From Desulfovibrio sp. Huiquan2017 (GTDB lineage Bacteria > Desulfobacterota > Desulfovibrionia > Desulfovibrionales > Desulfovibrionaceae): a stretch of DNA of 64,000 bases. Under the pieces are notes generated by a model, which saw only the letters and a list, made by a program, of their open reading frames with translations, was not told the DNA's origin and did not search any database. Location: positions 62,001 to 126,000 of the forward strand of contig NZ_JAFMPN010000013.1 of the NCBI RefSeq assembly GCF_017351175.1, in the 5' to 3' direction. Shown in pieces: positions 44,126-53,628 of the stretch. The translations under genes were made by a program, and so were the position numbers. The stretch's first letter is position 1. Every line of letters starts with the position of its first letter.

Positions 44126-44959
44126 CTAGTCGATGGCCGCGTCGTCGTCGCACTGGATTTCGACCACGCCGTCCGGGTCGATGAGGCAGGCTCCGGCCGA
44201 GAGCATGTGGTCCACCAGGTGGGCGGCCTTTTCCGGCACCCAGTCCACGAAGGCCTGGACTTTCTGGCCTTCGGCCAGGCCCGCCGCGTTGCGGTGGTAG
44301 ACGTAGCACTTGCGCATGCCCGCCTCGTCGAGCGGCAGGCCGGTGTGGAACATCCAGGTGATGCCCAACCAGGTGCGGGACTCGGTGCCCTTGAGCCAGG
44401 CATATTGCTCGCCCGCGTAGTCGCTGGACTTGAACTCCTGGATGTTCAGCAGCTCGTTCCACTGGTGCGGACCGACCACGGCGAAGCGGTGGCCGTCGTC
44501 GGGCACGTCGTTGGCGTTGAGCGTACCGAAGGCCTGGAGGATCTTGTCCTTGGTCAGGCCGGTGGCGGCTTCGGCGACCACGTTGGCGGCCCCTTCGAGC
44601 TTGGTGATGATCAACTCGTCGATCTTGCGGCCCAGCGCCCAGGCGCCCGCGTTGGCGGCCACCTGCTTCTCGTCGCTCTTGTCCTTGAGCTCGTCGAGCT
44701 TGTCGATGTACTCGGCGGCGTACCAGTCGGACAGGGTGCAGGACACGTTGGAGTGGTTGAGGTTCATGAGCGGCACATTGCCGTGGCGGGTCTTTTTCCC
44801 GGCCGCGCCCTTGCCGACCTTCTGGAAGACGCACTTGGAGCCCTCCACCTCGGTCTGGAGGCGCACGGTCTGGCGCATCTTGGAGCCCTGGGCCTGGTAT
44901 GCCTGGTGCACCATTTCGACATATTGGGTGACAAAGGCGTTGCTGACAGTCGTGGACAT
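44126..44959 (-). CDS. phage major capsid protein
   Basis: 277 residues from the ATG at 44959 (AAGGAG upstream). [68 protein letters not shown] and [20 protein letters not shown] match the Phage_capsid_2 (HK97-fold) family. It is intact, with good ribosome site and a downstream partner, but no portal, terminase, protease or tail gene is nearby: the neighbours are an MBL-fold hydrolase and a tRNA-modifying enzyme. It could be a prophage relic, one part of a scattered gene-transfer agent, or a domesticated shell protein. Confidence 0.85.
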   Translation of the reverse strand: MSTTVSNAFVTQYVEMVHQAYQAQGSKMRQTVRLQTEVEGSKCVFQKVGKGAAGKKTRHGNVPLMNLNHSNVSCTLSDWYAAEYIDKLDELKDKSDEKQVAANAGAWALGRKIDELIITKLEGAANVVAEAATGLTKDKILQAFGTLNANDVPDDGHRFAVVGPHQWNELLNIQEFKSSDYAGEQYAWLKGTESRTWLGITWMFHTGLPLDEAGMRKCYVYHRNAAGLAEGQKVQAFVDWVPEKAAHLVDHMLSAGACLIDPDGVVEIQCDDDAAID

Positions 44960-45213
44960 TGATTTCTCCTTGTCCGTTGCGGTTGATACAGGCCGGGTGT
45001 CCGGGCTGCGTCCGCCTGTCGGGTGTCCGGGACGGACTCGCGAACCGTTCGCGGGCCGTTCCGGGCCGGGTGAGGGACCTCCGGGCCGGGTGGCAAAGCC
45101 TAGCACGGGTTTTTTACAACCCACTGTTTTGTCGAAGAATGTCAGGGAAAAAGAATCGAGAGGTATAAAAAAGCAACTTGACAGGGTGGCCAATCCAGGC
45201 AGATTCGGGCGTG

Positions 45214-46260
45214 ATGCAACCGATCGAAGATTCTCAGAAGGCGGCCCTGGCCGGACGGCTGGACCGCCCCTTGTCCGTGGGCGGCAGGACCGTGGCCAAC
45301 CGATTGTGGCTCGCGCCCCTGGCCGGGCTGGGGCATGTGGCCTATCGCGAGGTGCTCGCCGAATACGGCGGGTGCGGGCTGATGTTTACCGAGATGTGCG
45401 GGGCCAAGAGCGTGCCCACCGAGAACCGGTACGTCTCCCCGGTCTTCCGCTGGCGCGACGAGGAGTTGTCCCGCCTGGTCTGCCAGGTGGCGGGGTCCAC
45501 CCCGGAGCAGATGATCCCGGCCGCCCGGCGCGTGCAGGACTGCGGTTTCTTCGGCTTCGACATCAATATGGGTTGTTCGGTCTCCGGTATCGTCAAGAAG
45601 AACGCGGGCGCGGCCCTGCTCAAGGATCCGGACGCCGCCTTGCGCGTGGTCGAGGGGGTGCGCAAAGCCATCTCCATCCCTCTGTTCGTCAAGTTCCGCA
45701 CCGGTTGGACCCCGGACGTCGAGCCCGCCGCGCGGCTCGCCCGCCGGTTCGAGGACGCGGGCGTGGACTGCCTTGTTTTTCATCCGCGCATGGCCCCGGA
45801 CAAGCGGACCCGGCCGCCGGTCCGCGAGCACATCAAGGCCATCGTGGACGCCGTGTCCATCCCGGTCCTGGGCAACGGCGACGTGGTTGCACCCGGGGAC
45901 TGCCTGGACATGCTCGAAACCACGGGCTGCGCCGGGGTTTCAGTCGGCCGCATGGCCATCGCCCGCCCCTGGCTCTTCGCCGAGTGGACTACGGGCCACA
46001 CCCCGCCCGCCACCTGTTTCCGCGATTACGCCATGCGCCTGGCCGACGCCCTGGACCAACATTTCGACCCGGTGCGGGCGCTGAAACGCTACCGGCTGTT
46101 CACCATCTATTTCGCGGCCAACTTTACCTTCGGCCACGCGCTGCAATCCTGGTTCCTCAAGGCGAAGACCATGGATGAAATACGTTCAGTCATACGAGAA
46201 CACGTTCATCCCGACCTTCAATTGGTAAGGCGCCCCAATTTCAGCCTCTACAACATCTGA
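45214..46260 (+). CDS. dus: tRNA-dihydrouridine synthase
   Basis: 348 residues from the ATG at 45214; GTG 45211 and TTG 45178 are alternatives and no ribosome site is strong. FMN-dependent TIM-barrel motifs: LWLAPLAGLGHVAYREVL, DINMGCSVSGIVKKNAGAAL (catalytic Cys near 130), FVKFRTGWTPDV, VLGNGDVVAPGDCL and GVSVGRMAIARPWLF. It reduces uridines in tRNA D-loops; DusB-like by overall pattern. The cyclase gene follows in 12 bases. Confidence 0.9.
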   Translation: MQPIEDSQKAALAGRLDRPLSVGGRTVANRLWLAPLAGLGHVAYREVLAEYGGCGLMFTEMCGAKSVPTENRYVSPVFRWRDEELSRLVCQVAGSTPEQMIPAARRVQDCGFFGFDINMGCSVSGIVKKNAGAALLKDPDAALRVVEGVRKAISIPLFVKFRTGWTPDVEPAARLARRFEDAGVDCLVFHPRMAPDKRTRPPVREHIKAIVDAVSIPVLGNGDVVAPGDCLDMLETTGCAGVSVGRMAIARPWLFAEWTTGHTPPATCFRDYAMRLADALDQHFDPVRALKRYRLFTIYFAANFTFGHALQSWFLKAKTMDEIRSVIREHVHPDLQLVRRPNFSLYNI

Positions 46261-46272
46261 CGGAGGAAAGCC

Positions 46273-46908
46273 ATGCAGGCCATCGACCTCAGCCATACCA
46301 TCCGCACCGGGATGCCCGTCTATCCCGGCGACGCATCGCCCAACGTGCGGCGGACGCATTTCATCAAGAAGCACGGGTTCGCCCAGACCTCCCTGGACCT
46401 GCCCACCCATGCCGGAACCCACGTGGACGCGGCCGCGCATCTGTTCCTCGAAGCCCCCACCCTGGATTGGCTCGGCCCGGACAACTTCACCGGCTGGGGC
46501 GCGGTCCTGGACCTGACCGCCCTGTCCGGTCCGGTCATCGATCAGCCGGTCCTCGCGCCCCTAGGCGATATGGACGGCCTGGATTTCGTCCTGCTGCGCA
46601 CGGGCTGGGACCGGCACTGGAACACCGACCGCTATTACCGGGATTTCCCCGCCCTGACCGAGACCGGGGCCAGGTTTCTGGCCGGACTCGGCCTCAAGGG
46701 CGTCGGCCTCGACACCCCCTCGCCCGACCCCGTGGATTCCCATGAGCTGCCCGCTCACCGCATCCTTTTCGATCACGGCCTGGTCATCGTCGAAAACCTC
46801 ACTCGCCTGGGAGATCTGCCGTCCGAGAGCTTCCTCTTCTGCTGCCTGCCCTTGAAGATAGCCGACGGCGAAGCGTCACCCTGCCGCGCCGTGGGCATCG
46901 CCCTGTAG
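46273..46908 (+). CDS. cyclase/kynurenine-formamidase-family hydrolase
   Basis: 211 residues. IDLSHTIRTGMPVYPGD at the start and LDLPTHAGTHVDAAAH (near 46) carry the HxGTHxDxxxH metal site with the first Gly replaced by Ala; FVLLRTGWDRHWN follows. These enzymes hydrolyse amides or cyclise polyketides. It is co-transcribed with dus. The substrate is unknown. Confidence 0.87.
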   Translation: MQAIDLSHTIRTGMPVYPGDASPNVRRTHFIKKHGFAQTSLDLPTHAGTHVDAAAHLFLEAPTLDWLGPDNFTGWGAVLDLTALSGPVIDQPVLAPLGDMDGLDFVLLRTGWDRHWNTDRYYRDFPALTETGARFLAGLGLKGVGLDTPSPDPVDSHELPAHRILFDHGLVIVENLTRLGDLPSESFLFCCLPLKIADGEASPCRAVGIAL

Positions 46909-47019
46909 CGCGAATCCGCCGCGCAGCCGCGAAACCGTTCAGGGCCGAAGCGTAATCTCGATGCGCTTCGGCCCTGAATGGTTTTGGCGTTTCCGCCGGT
47001 CTCGCTTCGCAGAGGACGG

Positions 47020-48384
47020 CTAGGGGCATCCGCTCAGGATGTCGCGCACGATCCGCAACCCTTTCTCCAATTGATCCGGCGACTCCGTGCCGGTCAGCGA
47101 TACGCGGGCGGCGTTGGGGGCGGGGCTCTGGCCGACGGTGAACTTCTCGGCCCCGAAGACGTTGACTCCGCGTTTGGCGGCGGCCTGTTCCAGGGCTTGG
47201 CCGGTCCAGGGGGCGGGCAGTTCGAGCCAGAGGAAGAAGCCGGATCGTTTGCCCCGGAAGCGCAGGCCGTCGAGCGCGTCGCAGGCGAGCATGTAGCGTC
47301 GGGCGGCCTCGGCCCGTTTGGCGGCCACCACGCGGTCGGCGGTGCCGTCCTGGATCCACATGGCGCAGAGCTCCACATTGAGGGGCGGGGCCATCCAGAT
47401 GGTGTTGAGCACGGCCTGGGCCAGGGGCTTGAGCAGGTGCTGGGGAGCGACGACAAAGGCCACCCGCAGACCGGCGGCCAGGGATTTGGACATGCCCGCG
47501 ATGTAGACGCCGCGATGCGGCACGCGGTTGCCCACCGGGGCGATGCGGCCGGGGTCGGTCAGGTCGTAGGCGTCGTCCTCGACGACGATGAGATCGTGCC
47601 GGTCGGCCAGGCGGGCGATCTCGTTGCGCCGCGCGTCGGGCAAGGTGACGGTTGTGGGATTGTGCACGCCGGGCATGAGGTAAAGGGCCCTGATCTCGTC
47701 GCGGCGGCAGGCGGCGTCGAGGGCGGCCGGGTCCATGCCGCGCTCGTCCATGGCCACGGGCACCAGCCGCAGGCCGAGCATGGCGGCCAGGGTCTTCAGG
47801 CCGGGGTAGGTCAGGGCGTCCACGGCCACCCGGTCGCCGGGGCGCAACAAGCCGCCGAGAACGCAGGTCAGGGCGTGCTGGGACCCGGCGCAGACGATGA
47901 TGTCCTCGGCCCGAGCCGGGACGTTGAACCGTTCGGCCCAGAGCGCGCCCGCCTTGCGGTGCTCGGCCATGCCGCGCGGGTCGGAGTAGCGCAGCAGGGC
48001 GGCCGGGTCCTTGCGCCGGGCGATGCGCCGGAATGCGTCGGTGATTTCCGGGTCCAGGCGGTCGAGAGGGTTGATGAGCCCGAGTTCGAGCATGCCGGGT
48101 GCGCACGGCTCGAAGGAGACCATGGAGGAATTGGTCGCCGCGTCCGAGGTGACGAAGGTCCCGCGTCCCACCGTGGCCGAGACCAGGCCGCGCTTTTCCG
48201 CCTCGCGGTAGCCGCGCGTGACCGTGGACACGTTCAGGCCCAGCGCGTCGGCCAGGTCGCGGTGGGTGGGCAGCCGCTCGCCGGGAGCGAGCCCCCCGGA
48301 CGCGATGTCCCGTTCGATGGCGTCCGCCAACGCCGCATACAGGGGGCCTTCGCCTCGAACCAGCGCGGGTGCGTATATTGTCAT
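47020..48384 (-). CDS. MocR-type regulator (GntR HTH fused to aminotransferase)
   Basis: 454 residues from the ATG at 48384. The winged HTH (about 10-75) shows PLYAALADAIERDIASGGLA, RLPTHRDLADALGLNVSTVT. The fold-type I aminotransferase domain (about 100-450) shows GSQHALTCVLGGL, PGVHNPTTVTLPDARR, VVEDDAYDL and the PLP Lys in IAGMSKSLAAGLRV. It binds DNA in a PLP- or amino-acid-dependent manner. The start codon lies within a 9-base inverted repeat, so it probably represses itself; divergent lysE is a likely target. Confidence 0.93.
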   Translation of the reverse strand: MTIYAPALVRGEGPLYAALADAIERDIASGGLAPGERLPTHRDLADALGLNVSTVTRGYREAEKRGLVSATVGRGTFVTSDAATNSSMVSFEPCAPGMLELGLINPLDRLDPEITDAFRRIARRKDPAALLRYSDPRGMAEHRKAGALWAERFNVPARAEDIIVCAGSQHALTCVLGGLLRPGDRVAVDALTYPGLKTLAAMLGLRLVPVAMDERGMDPAALDAACRRDEIRALYLMPGVHNPTTVTLPDARRNEIARLADRHDLIVVEDDAYDLTDPGRIAPVGNRVPHRGVYIAGMSKSLAAGLRVAFVVAPQHLLKPLAQAVLNTIWMAPPLNVELCAMWIQDGTADRVVAAKRAEAARRYMLACDALDGLRFRGKRSGFFLWLELPAPWTGQALEQAAAKRGVNVFGAEKFTVGQSPAPNAARVSLTGTESPDQLEKGLRIVRDILSGCP

Positions 48385-48420
48385 GCAGACAATATATTCA
48401 TTGACTACACACAAAGTCAA
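48374..48420 (-). promoter_or_regulatory. MocR promoter and operator, probably leaderless
   Basis: Leftward -35 TTGACT (48415-48420) and -10 TATATT (48391-48396) are 18 bases apart. The -10 is 6 bases before the ATG, so transcription should start at about the A of the start codon. TATATTGTC and GACAATATA (48374-48382, 48388-48396) form a perfect 9-base inverted repeat around the start codon. TTGACT at 48401 with AGTCAA at 48415 forms a second repeat that also offers a rightward -35 towards lysE. Confidence 0.7.
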
Positions 48421-48491
48421 CCGTAGGCCTCTAGGGACGAAAAATCGCAGCAGGATCGCCCGAAAGCGGGACGGTCCGGGGAGTTACCGCC

Positions 48492-49085
48492 ATGAACATG
48501 GAAACTTACGCCGCCTTCGTCCTCTTCGTCATTGTCATGACCGGCACGCCCGGCGCGGGCAACCTGACCATGATGGGCATCGGCCAGACCACGGGCTTCA
48601 GGTCCGCCATCCCCTTTTTGATCGGGACCACCGTGGGCGCGGTCAGCCTGGACTCCACGGTGGCGCTCGGCCTGGGCAAGCTCATTCAGACGTCGCCCGG
48701 CCTTTCGACGATAATGAAGGTTTGCGGAACGTGTTACATTCTGTATCTCGGCTGGAAGCTGTTGAGCATGCGGCTGGGCAATCATGCGGTGGCCCGCCGG
48801 TTCTCCTTCTGGGAGGGCGTTGTCCTGCACCCGCTCAATCCCAAGAGCTGGGCCATGGCCCTGGTCGGGTTCGGCATGCTGGCCGATCCGGCCGTGCCGC
48901 TTCTCAGGCAGGTGGCCGTTTTTGTCCTGACCTTCATGGTCTTCCAGGTGTCCTTCCACTCGATCTGGGGGCTGGCCGGGGCCGCCATCCTGCGTACCTT
49001 CAAGTCCCCGGCCATACTTACCGGGGTCAACTGTGCGCTCGTGGCGGTCATGGTCGGGGCGACCGTGTACGCCCTGTTCGTCTAG
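48492..49085 (+). CDS. LysE-family amino-acid exporter
   Basis: 197 residues with about six membrane helices. [20 protein letters not shown] near residue 16 is the LysE/RhtB signature region, and [20 protein letters not shown] is another family motif. It likely exports an amino acid or related amine. It is divergent from the MocR regulator, which is a common partnership for such exporters. Its end overlaps fumC by 4 bases, tail to tail. Confidence 0.88.
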   Translation: MNMETYAAFVLFVIVMTGTPGAGNLTMMGIGQTTGFRSAIPFLIGTTVGAVSLDSTVALGLGKLIQTSPGLSTIMKVCGTCYILYLGWKLLSMRLGNHAVARRFSFWEGVVLHPLNPKSWAMALVGFGMLADPAVPLLRQVAVFVLTFMVFQVSFHSIWGLAGAAILRTFKSPAILTGVNCALVAVMVGATVYALFV

Positions 49086-50470
49086 CCCTTGGGGCGGATC
49101 ATCTGTTCCGGCACCACCACGCGGTCGAAATCCTCGGCCGAGACCAGTTTGAGCTCCAGGGCCGCCTCACGCAGGCTTTGCCCGGTCTTGTGGGCGTGCA
49201 GGGCGATCTTGGCCGCCTTGTCATAGCCGATGACCGGGGTCAGGGCCGTGACCAGCATGAGCGAATGGGCCACATGCGCCGCGATGCGGTCCCGGTCCGG
49301 CTCCAGCCCCTTGAGCAGGTGCTCGGTGAAGCTGCGCATGCCGTCGCCCAGCAGGCGTACCGAGTGGAGCACGTTGCGGACGATCAACGGCTTGTAGGCG
49401 TTCATTTCCAGGGCGCCGCCCGTGCCGCCCAGGGTCACGGCCAGATCGTTGGCAATGACCTGGAGGCTGATCATGGTCAGCGCCTCGCACTGAGTCGGGT
49501 TGACCTTGCCCGGCATGATCGACGACCCCGGTTCGTTGGCCGGGATGACCAATTCGCCCAACCCGGCGCGTGGCCCGCAGGCCAGCAGCCGGATGTCCGA
49601 ACCGATCTTGTTCAGGGAGTTGGCCAGGGTCTTGAGGGCCGCCGACAGGTGCACCAGCGCGTCGTGGCTGCCCTGGGCCGCGAACCGGTTGCGCGCCGGG
49701 ACGAACGGCAATCCGGTCAGTTCCGCGATTCGCTCCACGGCCGCTTCGGCGAATCCGGGCCAACTGTTCACCCCGGTGCCCACCGCCGTGCCGCCCAGAG
49801 GCAGTTCGAACACGGATTCCAGGGCCTCCCGGATGCGCCGTCCGTCGTCCTCCACCAGCGCGGCATACCCGGAGAATTCCTGGCCCAGGGTTAGGGGCGT
49901 GGCGTCCTGCATGTGCGTGCGCCCGATCTTGACGATCTCCGCCCAGGCCTCGGCCTTGGCCGAAAGCGTTCCGAAAAACTCCGCCAATGCGGGCATAAGG
50001 CGTTCAATAACTTCTGTTGCAACAGCCATATACATGACTGACGGAAAGTTATCGTTAGTTGACTGGCTTAAGTTGACGTGGTCGTTGGGGTGAACCGGCG
50101 TTTTGGAGCCGAGAGGTTCGCCCGCCAACTGCGAGCAACGGTTGGCGATGACTTCGTTGACATTCATGTTGAACTGTGTGCCGCTGCCCGAGATCCACAC
50201 CGGCAACGGGAACATGTCCGCGTGCCCGCCCGCCAGAATTTCGTCGCACGCCGTCACGATCAGATTCCGCCGGTCCGCATCCAGCTTCTTGGCCGTACCG
50301 TTGGCCAGGGCGCACCCCTTCTTCAGGTAGGCATACGCCCGGATCATCTCCCGGGGCATCAACTCCCCGTCGATGGTGAACAGTTCCAGCGCCCGTTGCG
50401 TCTGCGCTCCCCACAACGCCTTTCCCGGCACCTGGACTTCACCCAGGCTGTCCGTCTCGGTTCGAAACAT
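49082..50470 (-). CDS. fumC: class II fumarate hydratase
   Basis: 462 residues. Motifs: [20 protein letters not shown] at the N-terminus, [17 protein letters not shown] (near 95), TSxND-type [16 protein letters not shown] (near 135), GGTAVGTG and the active loop [16 protein letters not shown] (near 317). It interconverts fumarate and malate, in the reductive or oxidative TCA arm. It is transcribed alone, ending tail to tail with lysE. Confidence 0.95.
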   Translation of the reverse strand: MFRTETDSLGEVQVPGKALWGAQTQRALELFTIDGELMPREMIRAYAYLKKGCALANGTAKKLDADRRNLIVTACDEILAGGHADMFPLPVWISGSGTQFNMNVNEVIANRCSQLAGEPLGSKTPVHPNDHVNLSQSTNDNFPSVMYMAVATEVIERLMPALAEFFGTLSAKAEAWAEIVKIGRTHMQDATPLTLGQEFSGYAALVEDDGRRIREALESVFELPLGGTAVGTGVNSWPGFAEAAVERIAELTGLPFVPARNRFAAQGSHDALVHLSAALKTLANSLNKIGSDIRLLACGPRAGLGELVIPANEPGSSIMPGKVNPTQCEALTMISLQVIANDLAVTLGGTGGALEMNAYKPLIVRNVLHSVRLLGDGMRSFTEHLLKGLEPDRDRIAAHVAHSLMLVTALTPVIGYDKAAKIALHAHKTGQSLREAALELKLVSAEDFDRVVVPEQMIRPKG

Positions 50471-50590
50471 GCGACCTCCACGATCTGGTTTTCACCCACC
50501 GTAGCGCATTCGGGACGGCCGCTCAACAGGGAGGATGAGATTTTCCGGGCGGGTGCGTCTTTGACGGCTGGGACGCCGCCCCAGACCCCG

Positions 50591-50620
50591 CCGGAGGATC
50601 TTTTGGAAAAGGTTCTCCGG
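50591..50620. repeat. intergenic inverted-repeat element (copy 2)
   Basis: CCGGAGGATCTTTT (50591-50604) pairs with AAAAGGTTCTCCGG (50607-50620) with two mismatches. The right arm shares 11 of 14 bases with the element at 14842-14855, suggesting one dispersed family. The gap 50471-50716 has no gene. Confidence 0.55.
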
Positions 50621-50716
50621 AGGCCGCCTTCCTGCCCCGCGTTACCCGGACCACGCAAAGACGGCCTGCCCGGCAATCGCCGGGCAGGCCGTCCGTGTTT
50701 ACAGGCCGGTCGCGTG

Positions 50717-52276
50717 TCATCGCCGCAAATTGGCGGCGATGGAGACCAGATCCAGGCGGACGGACTCGGGCAGGGCGCGGTAGGGCTGCATGACCGTGCC
50801 GGGATAGCCGTCGGTGATGATCTGGAGGGACCGTTCGGGTTCGAGGGAGAACCGTCCCAGGTCCGGGGGCGCGGGCTGGAGGGTCAGGCCGAATTCCGAG
50901 GGTCGTCCGGTGAGCCCGTGGCAGGTGGCGCAGGTGTTTTTCCAGATGTCGCGAGCCGGTTCGCCGACTTCGCGCCGGGGCACGGTGGTCGGCCCGAACA
51001 GGCTGAAGCTCTTGTCCATCCGGTCGAGCAGCGAGTCGATCTTGTCTTTGTCGAAAACCGTGAAGTAGGGCATGCCCGAGCCGGGCACGCCGGTCAGGAT
51101 CATGGAGCGGACGTAGTCCCGGTCCGCGCGGACCGCGGCCAGGTCCTCGGGACGGATGAGCAACCGTTTGGCGGCCGGTCCGTCGCCCAGGCCGCCCACG
51201 CCGTGGCAGGGCTGGCAGCTTTTTTCATAGATGGTCGTGCCGTTGTCGTAGACCGTGGCGAGCTTGAGGCGGAAGGTCTTCAGCGCGGATTCGCGGAAGC
51301 GGTCCAGGTCGGCGGACTCTCGGGTCAGTTCCGCGCGGGCCTCCTTGTGCAGGGTCATGAGGGTGGCGTCTTGGAGGGATTGGCGGGCGGCGAGCATGGA
51401 CACGAAGACCAGCGGCAGGAGGACGAGCAGGGCGCGTCCGGTCCGGGCGGGGGCCGGGGTTTGGGCCGTGGCGGGGCGCAGGGTCCAGGCCATGGCCATG
51501 GCCGCTATGGTGCCGAGGGTCACGGAAGTCAGCACGGGCCAGTTGAATACGTCGGCCACGGTGAAGAGCAGGGGGGCTCCCACCGCCACCTGGAAGAGGA
51601 TGCCGCCGAACAGCCATGCGTGTAGCCGGGCGCGTTTGTCCGGGGCCTGCCCGGCGGTGAAGAACAGGTGGAAGGCCGCGCCGAAGACCACGGCCGCGCC
51701 GAGCACGTGCAGGTAGCGCAGGATCCAGTGCGGCAGGTAGACGGAAGTCGGCGACAGGGCCTTGGCCGCGAAGGCGGTCCACTCGCCGGGGCGCTCCATC
51801 AGGGACAGGGCTCCGGTGAAGATGGCCGGGACCGTGAGCAGCGCGCCCAGTCCGATGGCGCCGCTGAGAAACGGCAGCCAGGGGCGGGAAAGCATTTTGT
51901 GCTCGAACAGCTCGATGGCCAGGAAGGCGAGGATGAGCAGGGGGATGACCGCGAGCCAGGTGAAGGCGTACAGGCCGGTGGCCGTGAAGAAGCCCAGTGA
52001 ATAGATCACCTGGATGATCAGCAGGGGGCCCACGCCGAGGACCACGGCCAGGCTCTTGAGGCCCAGGTGGGATTTGACCATCCTCTGGTTCCAGCCCATG
52101 TCGGTTCGGTCGGCGGCGCAGCAGTCGCGCAGGAAGAAGACGAAGCCGAGCATGGCCGTGCCGAGCATGAGCAGGACGAAGAGCAGGTGCAGGCCGAAGG
52201 TGACGAAGAGCAGGATGCGCAGCCAGATCTCGGGGAGCGGCAGCGCGAGGAACAGGTCTTTCCAGGGTTCCATCAC
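50717..52276 (-). CDS. membrane dihaem cytochrome c, third gene of the tsdA operon
   Basis: 519 residues. The N-terminal half holds eight or so membrane helices (from LRILLFVTFGLHLLFVLLML), with His residues that could bind haem b, resembling a highly diverged bd-type subunit. The C-terminal half (about 330-519) has two class I cytochrome c domains with CQPCH near 354 and CATCH near 448, each followed by a Met-containing segment (SGMPYF, GTVMQPY). It overlaps the bd-like gene by 4 bases and would pass electrons between a soluble or periplasmic donor and the membrane. Confidence 0.82.
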   Translation of the reverse strand: MMEPWKDLFLALPLPEIWLRILLFVTFGLHLLFVLLMLGTAMLGFVFFLRDCCAADRTDMGWNQRMVKSHLGLKSLAVVLGVGPLLIIQVIYSLGFFTATGLYAFTWLAVIPLLILAFLAIELFEHKMLSRPWLPFLSGAIGLGALLTVPAIFTGALSLMERPGEWTAFAAKALSPTSVYLPHWILRYLHVLGAAVVFGAAFHLFFTAGQAPDKRARLHAWLFGGILFQVAVGAPLLFTVADVFNWPVLTSVTLGTIAAMAMAWTLRPATAQTPAPARTGRALLVLLPLVFVSMLAARQSLQDATLMTLHKEARAELTRESADLDRFRESALKTFRLKLATVYDNGTTIYEKSCQPCHGVGGLGDGPAAKRLLIRPEDLAAVRADRDYVRSMILTGVPGSGMPYFTVFDKDKIDSLLDRMDKSFSLFGPTTVPRREVGEPARDIWKNTCATCHGLTGRPSEFGLTLQPAPPDLGRFSLEPERSLQIITDGYPGTVMQPYRALPESVRLDLVSIAANLRR

Positions 52277-53628
52277 TTGACCTCCCCTTGCAGTTGCGGC
52301 CTGGGCAGGGTGTCCTTGTTGGCCATGGAATAGAGGTAGGTGGACATGGTCAGGCGTTCCTCCTCGGACCCGTTGAACGGGGTCATGAACGGCACCATGC
52401 TTTCGGTGATGGCGGTCATGGCGTTGACGCTTTCGAGCGTTCGGCCGCGCAGCCGCACGGTGATGTCGTTGATGCCGCCGATGGTGTGGCAGACCCCGCA
52501 GTTGGCGTCGAAAAGCGCGCGTCCCGCACGGGCCGCCGGGGCCTTGTCCGTGGTTTCGTTGACCCAGTCCAGGGTGGCCAGCAGCGGGCGGTCTTCGGCC
52601 TTGGAAGCCTCGTGGCGGACCATGCGTGATTGGTTGGCGTACATGTAGCCGGGCAGGAGGTAAGGCCCGCGCACGAACTCGCGCACCCGCTCGAACTCGG
52701 CCACCAGGCCCACGGACAGGATCAGGGCGGGCAGGAACAGGATCATGGCGGCCCCGCGGCGCTTGAGCAGCCCGGCCACGGCGGCCAGGGCCAGGCAGGC
52801 CACGGCCGCTCCGTTGAGCACGGGCAACAGATTCGGCGTCTGGGACCAGACGGAGGTGGCCACCGAGAACTTCCAGTGGGTCAGGTAGGTCCCGGGGATG
52901 CGGGAGAAGTAGATCCAGGCGAACAGGGCCGTGCCGGCCATGGCCGCAAGCATGACCAGACCGGTGGCGCGGAAGACCCGTCCGCGTTCATCGGCCGAGC
53001 CCCGGAACCGCCAACCGGTCCAGCCGAGGATGAGCAGCGCGCCCAAGGCGATGCCGGCGAAAATGCGCAGCATGAACTGGGGCACGAAGGTCGGGTTGAA
53101 GTAGGCCTGGGTAAACGTGCCGCCCTGGGGCCAGCCGTCCGGGGTGAGCATGAAGCCGAGGATGCCGGAGATGAGTACGGCGGAGCTCAGGGCTACGGCC
53201 ACGTAGCCCCAGCCCACGGCCATGAGCAGACGCGGGCGGCGCTCGGCGAGGCGGTCCCAGAGGAAATAATAGATGAGCAGGAAGACCACCTCGGTGGTGA
53301 AGGCCCACCACTCGATGAACCAGGGCCAGAAGAAGAGGTGGATGAGCGAGCCGATGCCCTCGGGCGCGAGAATGCCGGTGATGAACCAGATGCCCACACC
53401 GGTCACCGCGCCCACCGAAGTGGTGATGACCACCACGGGCTTGAGCAGGGCGCGCGCGGTCTCTCCCCAGAATCGCCCATGGCCCGTGGCCGCCAGGTTT
53501 TGGAAGAGGACAATGAGGATGGTCATGCCGATGGCCACGCCGTGGCTGATGAGCACGTGGAGAACGGCGTTCAGGGCGATGGTCATGCCGTCGCCGAGAA
53601 CGGGAACGTGAATCAGGGGGAAGGTCAT
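52273..53628 (-). CDS. bd-oxidase-like subunit I with fused haem c
   Basis: 451 residues. About nine membrane helices. His 24 or 29 (VLHVLISHG) matches the high-spin haem ligand region of CydA, and FIEWWAFTTEVVFLLIYYF with WDRL matches the helix bearing the two conserved Glu (here 106 and 113). The C-terminus (about 360-451) has a cytochrome c motif CGVCH near 375. The quinol-binding Q loop of classic CydA is not evident, so electrons probably come from cytochrome c. It resembles the c-containing branches of the bd superfamily; activity is unknown. Overlaps tsdA by 4 bases. Confidence 0.82.
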   Translation of the reverse strand: MTFPLIHVPVLGDGMTIALNAVLHVLISHGVAIGMTILIVLFQNLAATGHGRFWGETARALLKPVVVITTSVGAVTGVGIWFITGILAPEGIGSLIHLFFWPWFIEWWAFTTEVVFLLIYYFLWDRLAERRPRLLMAVGWGYVAVALSSAVLISGILGFMLTPDGWPQGGTFTQAYFNPTFVPQFMLRIFAGIALGALLILGWTGWRFRGSADERGRVFRATGLVMLAAMAGTALFAWIYFSRIPGTYLTHWKFSVATSVWSQTPNLLPVLNGAAVACLALAAVAGLLKRRGAAMILFLPALILSVGLVAEFERVREFVRGPYLLPGYMYANQSRMVRHEASKAEDRPLLATLDWVNETTDKAPAARAGRALFDANCGVCHTIGGINDITVRLRGRTLESVNAMTAITESMVPFMTPFNGSEEERLTMSTYLYSMANKDTLPRPQLQGEVK

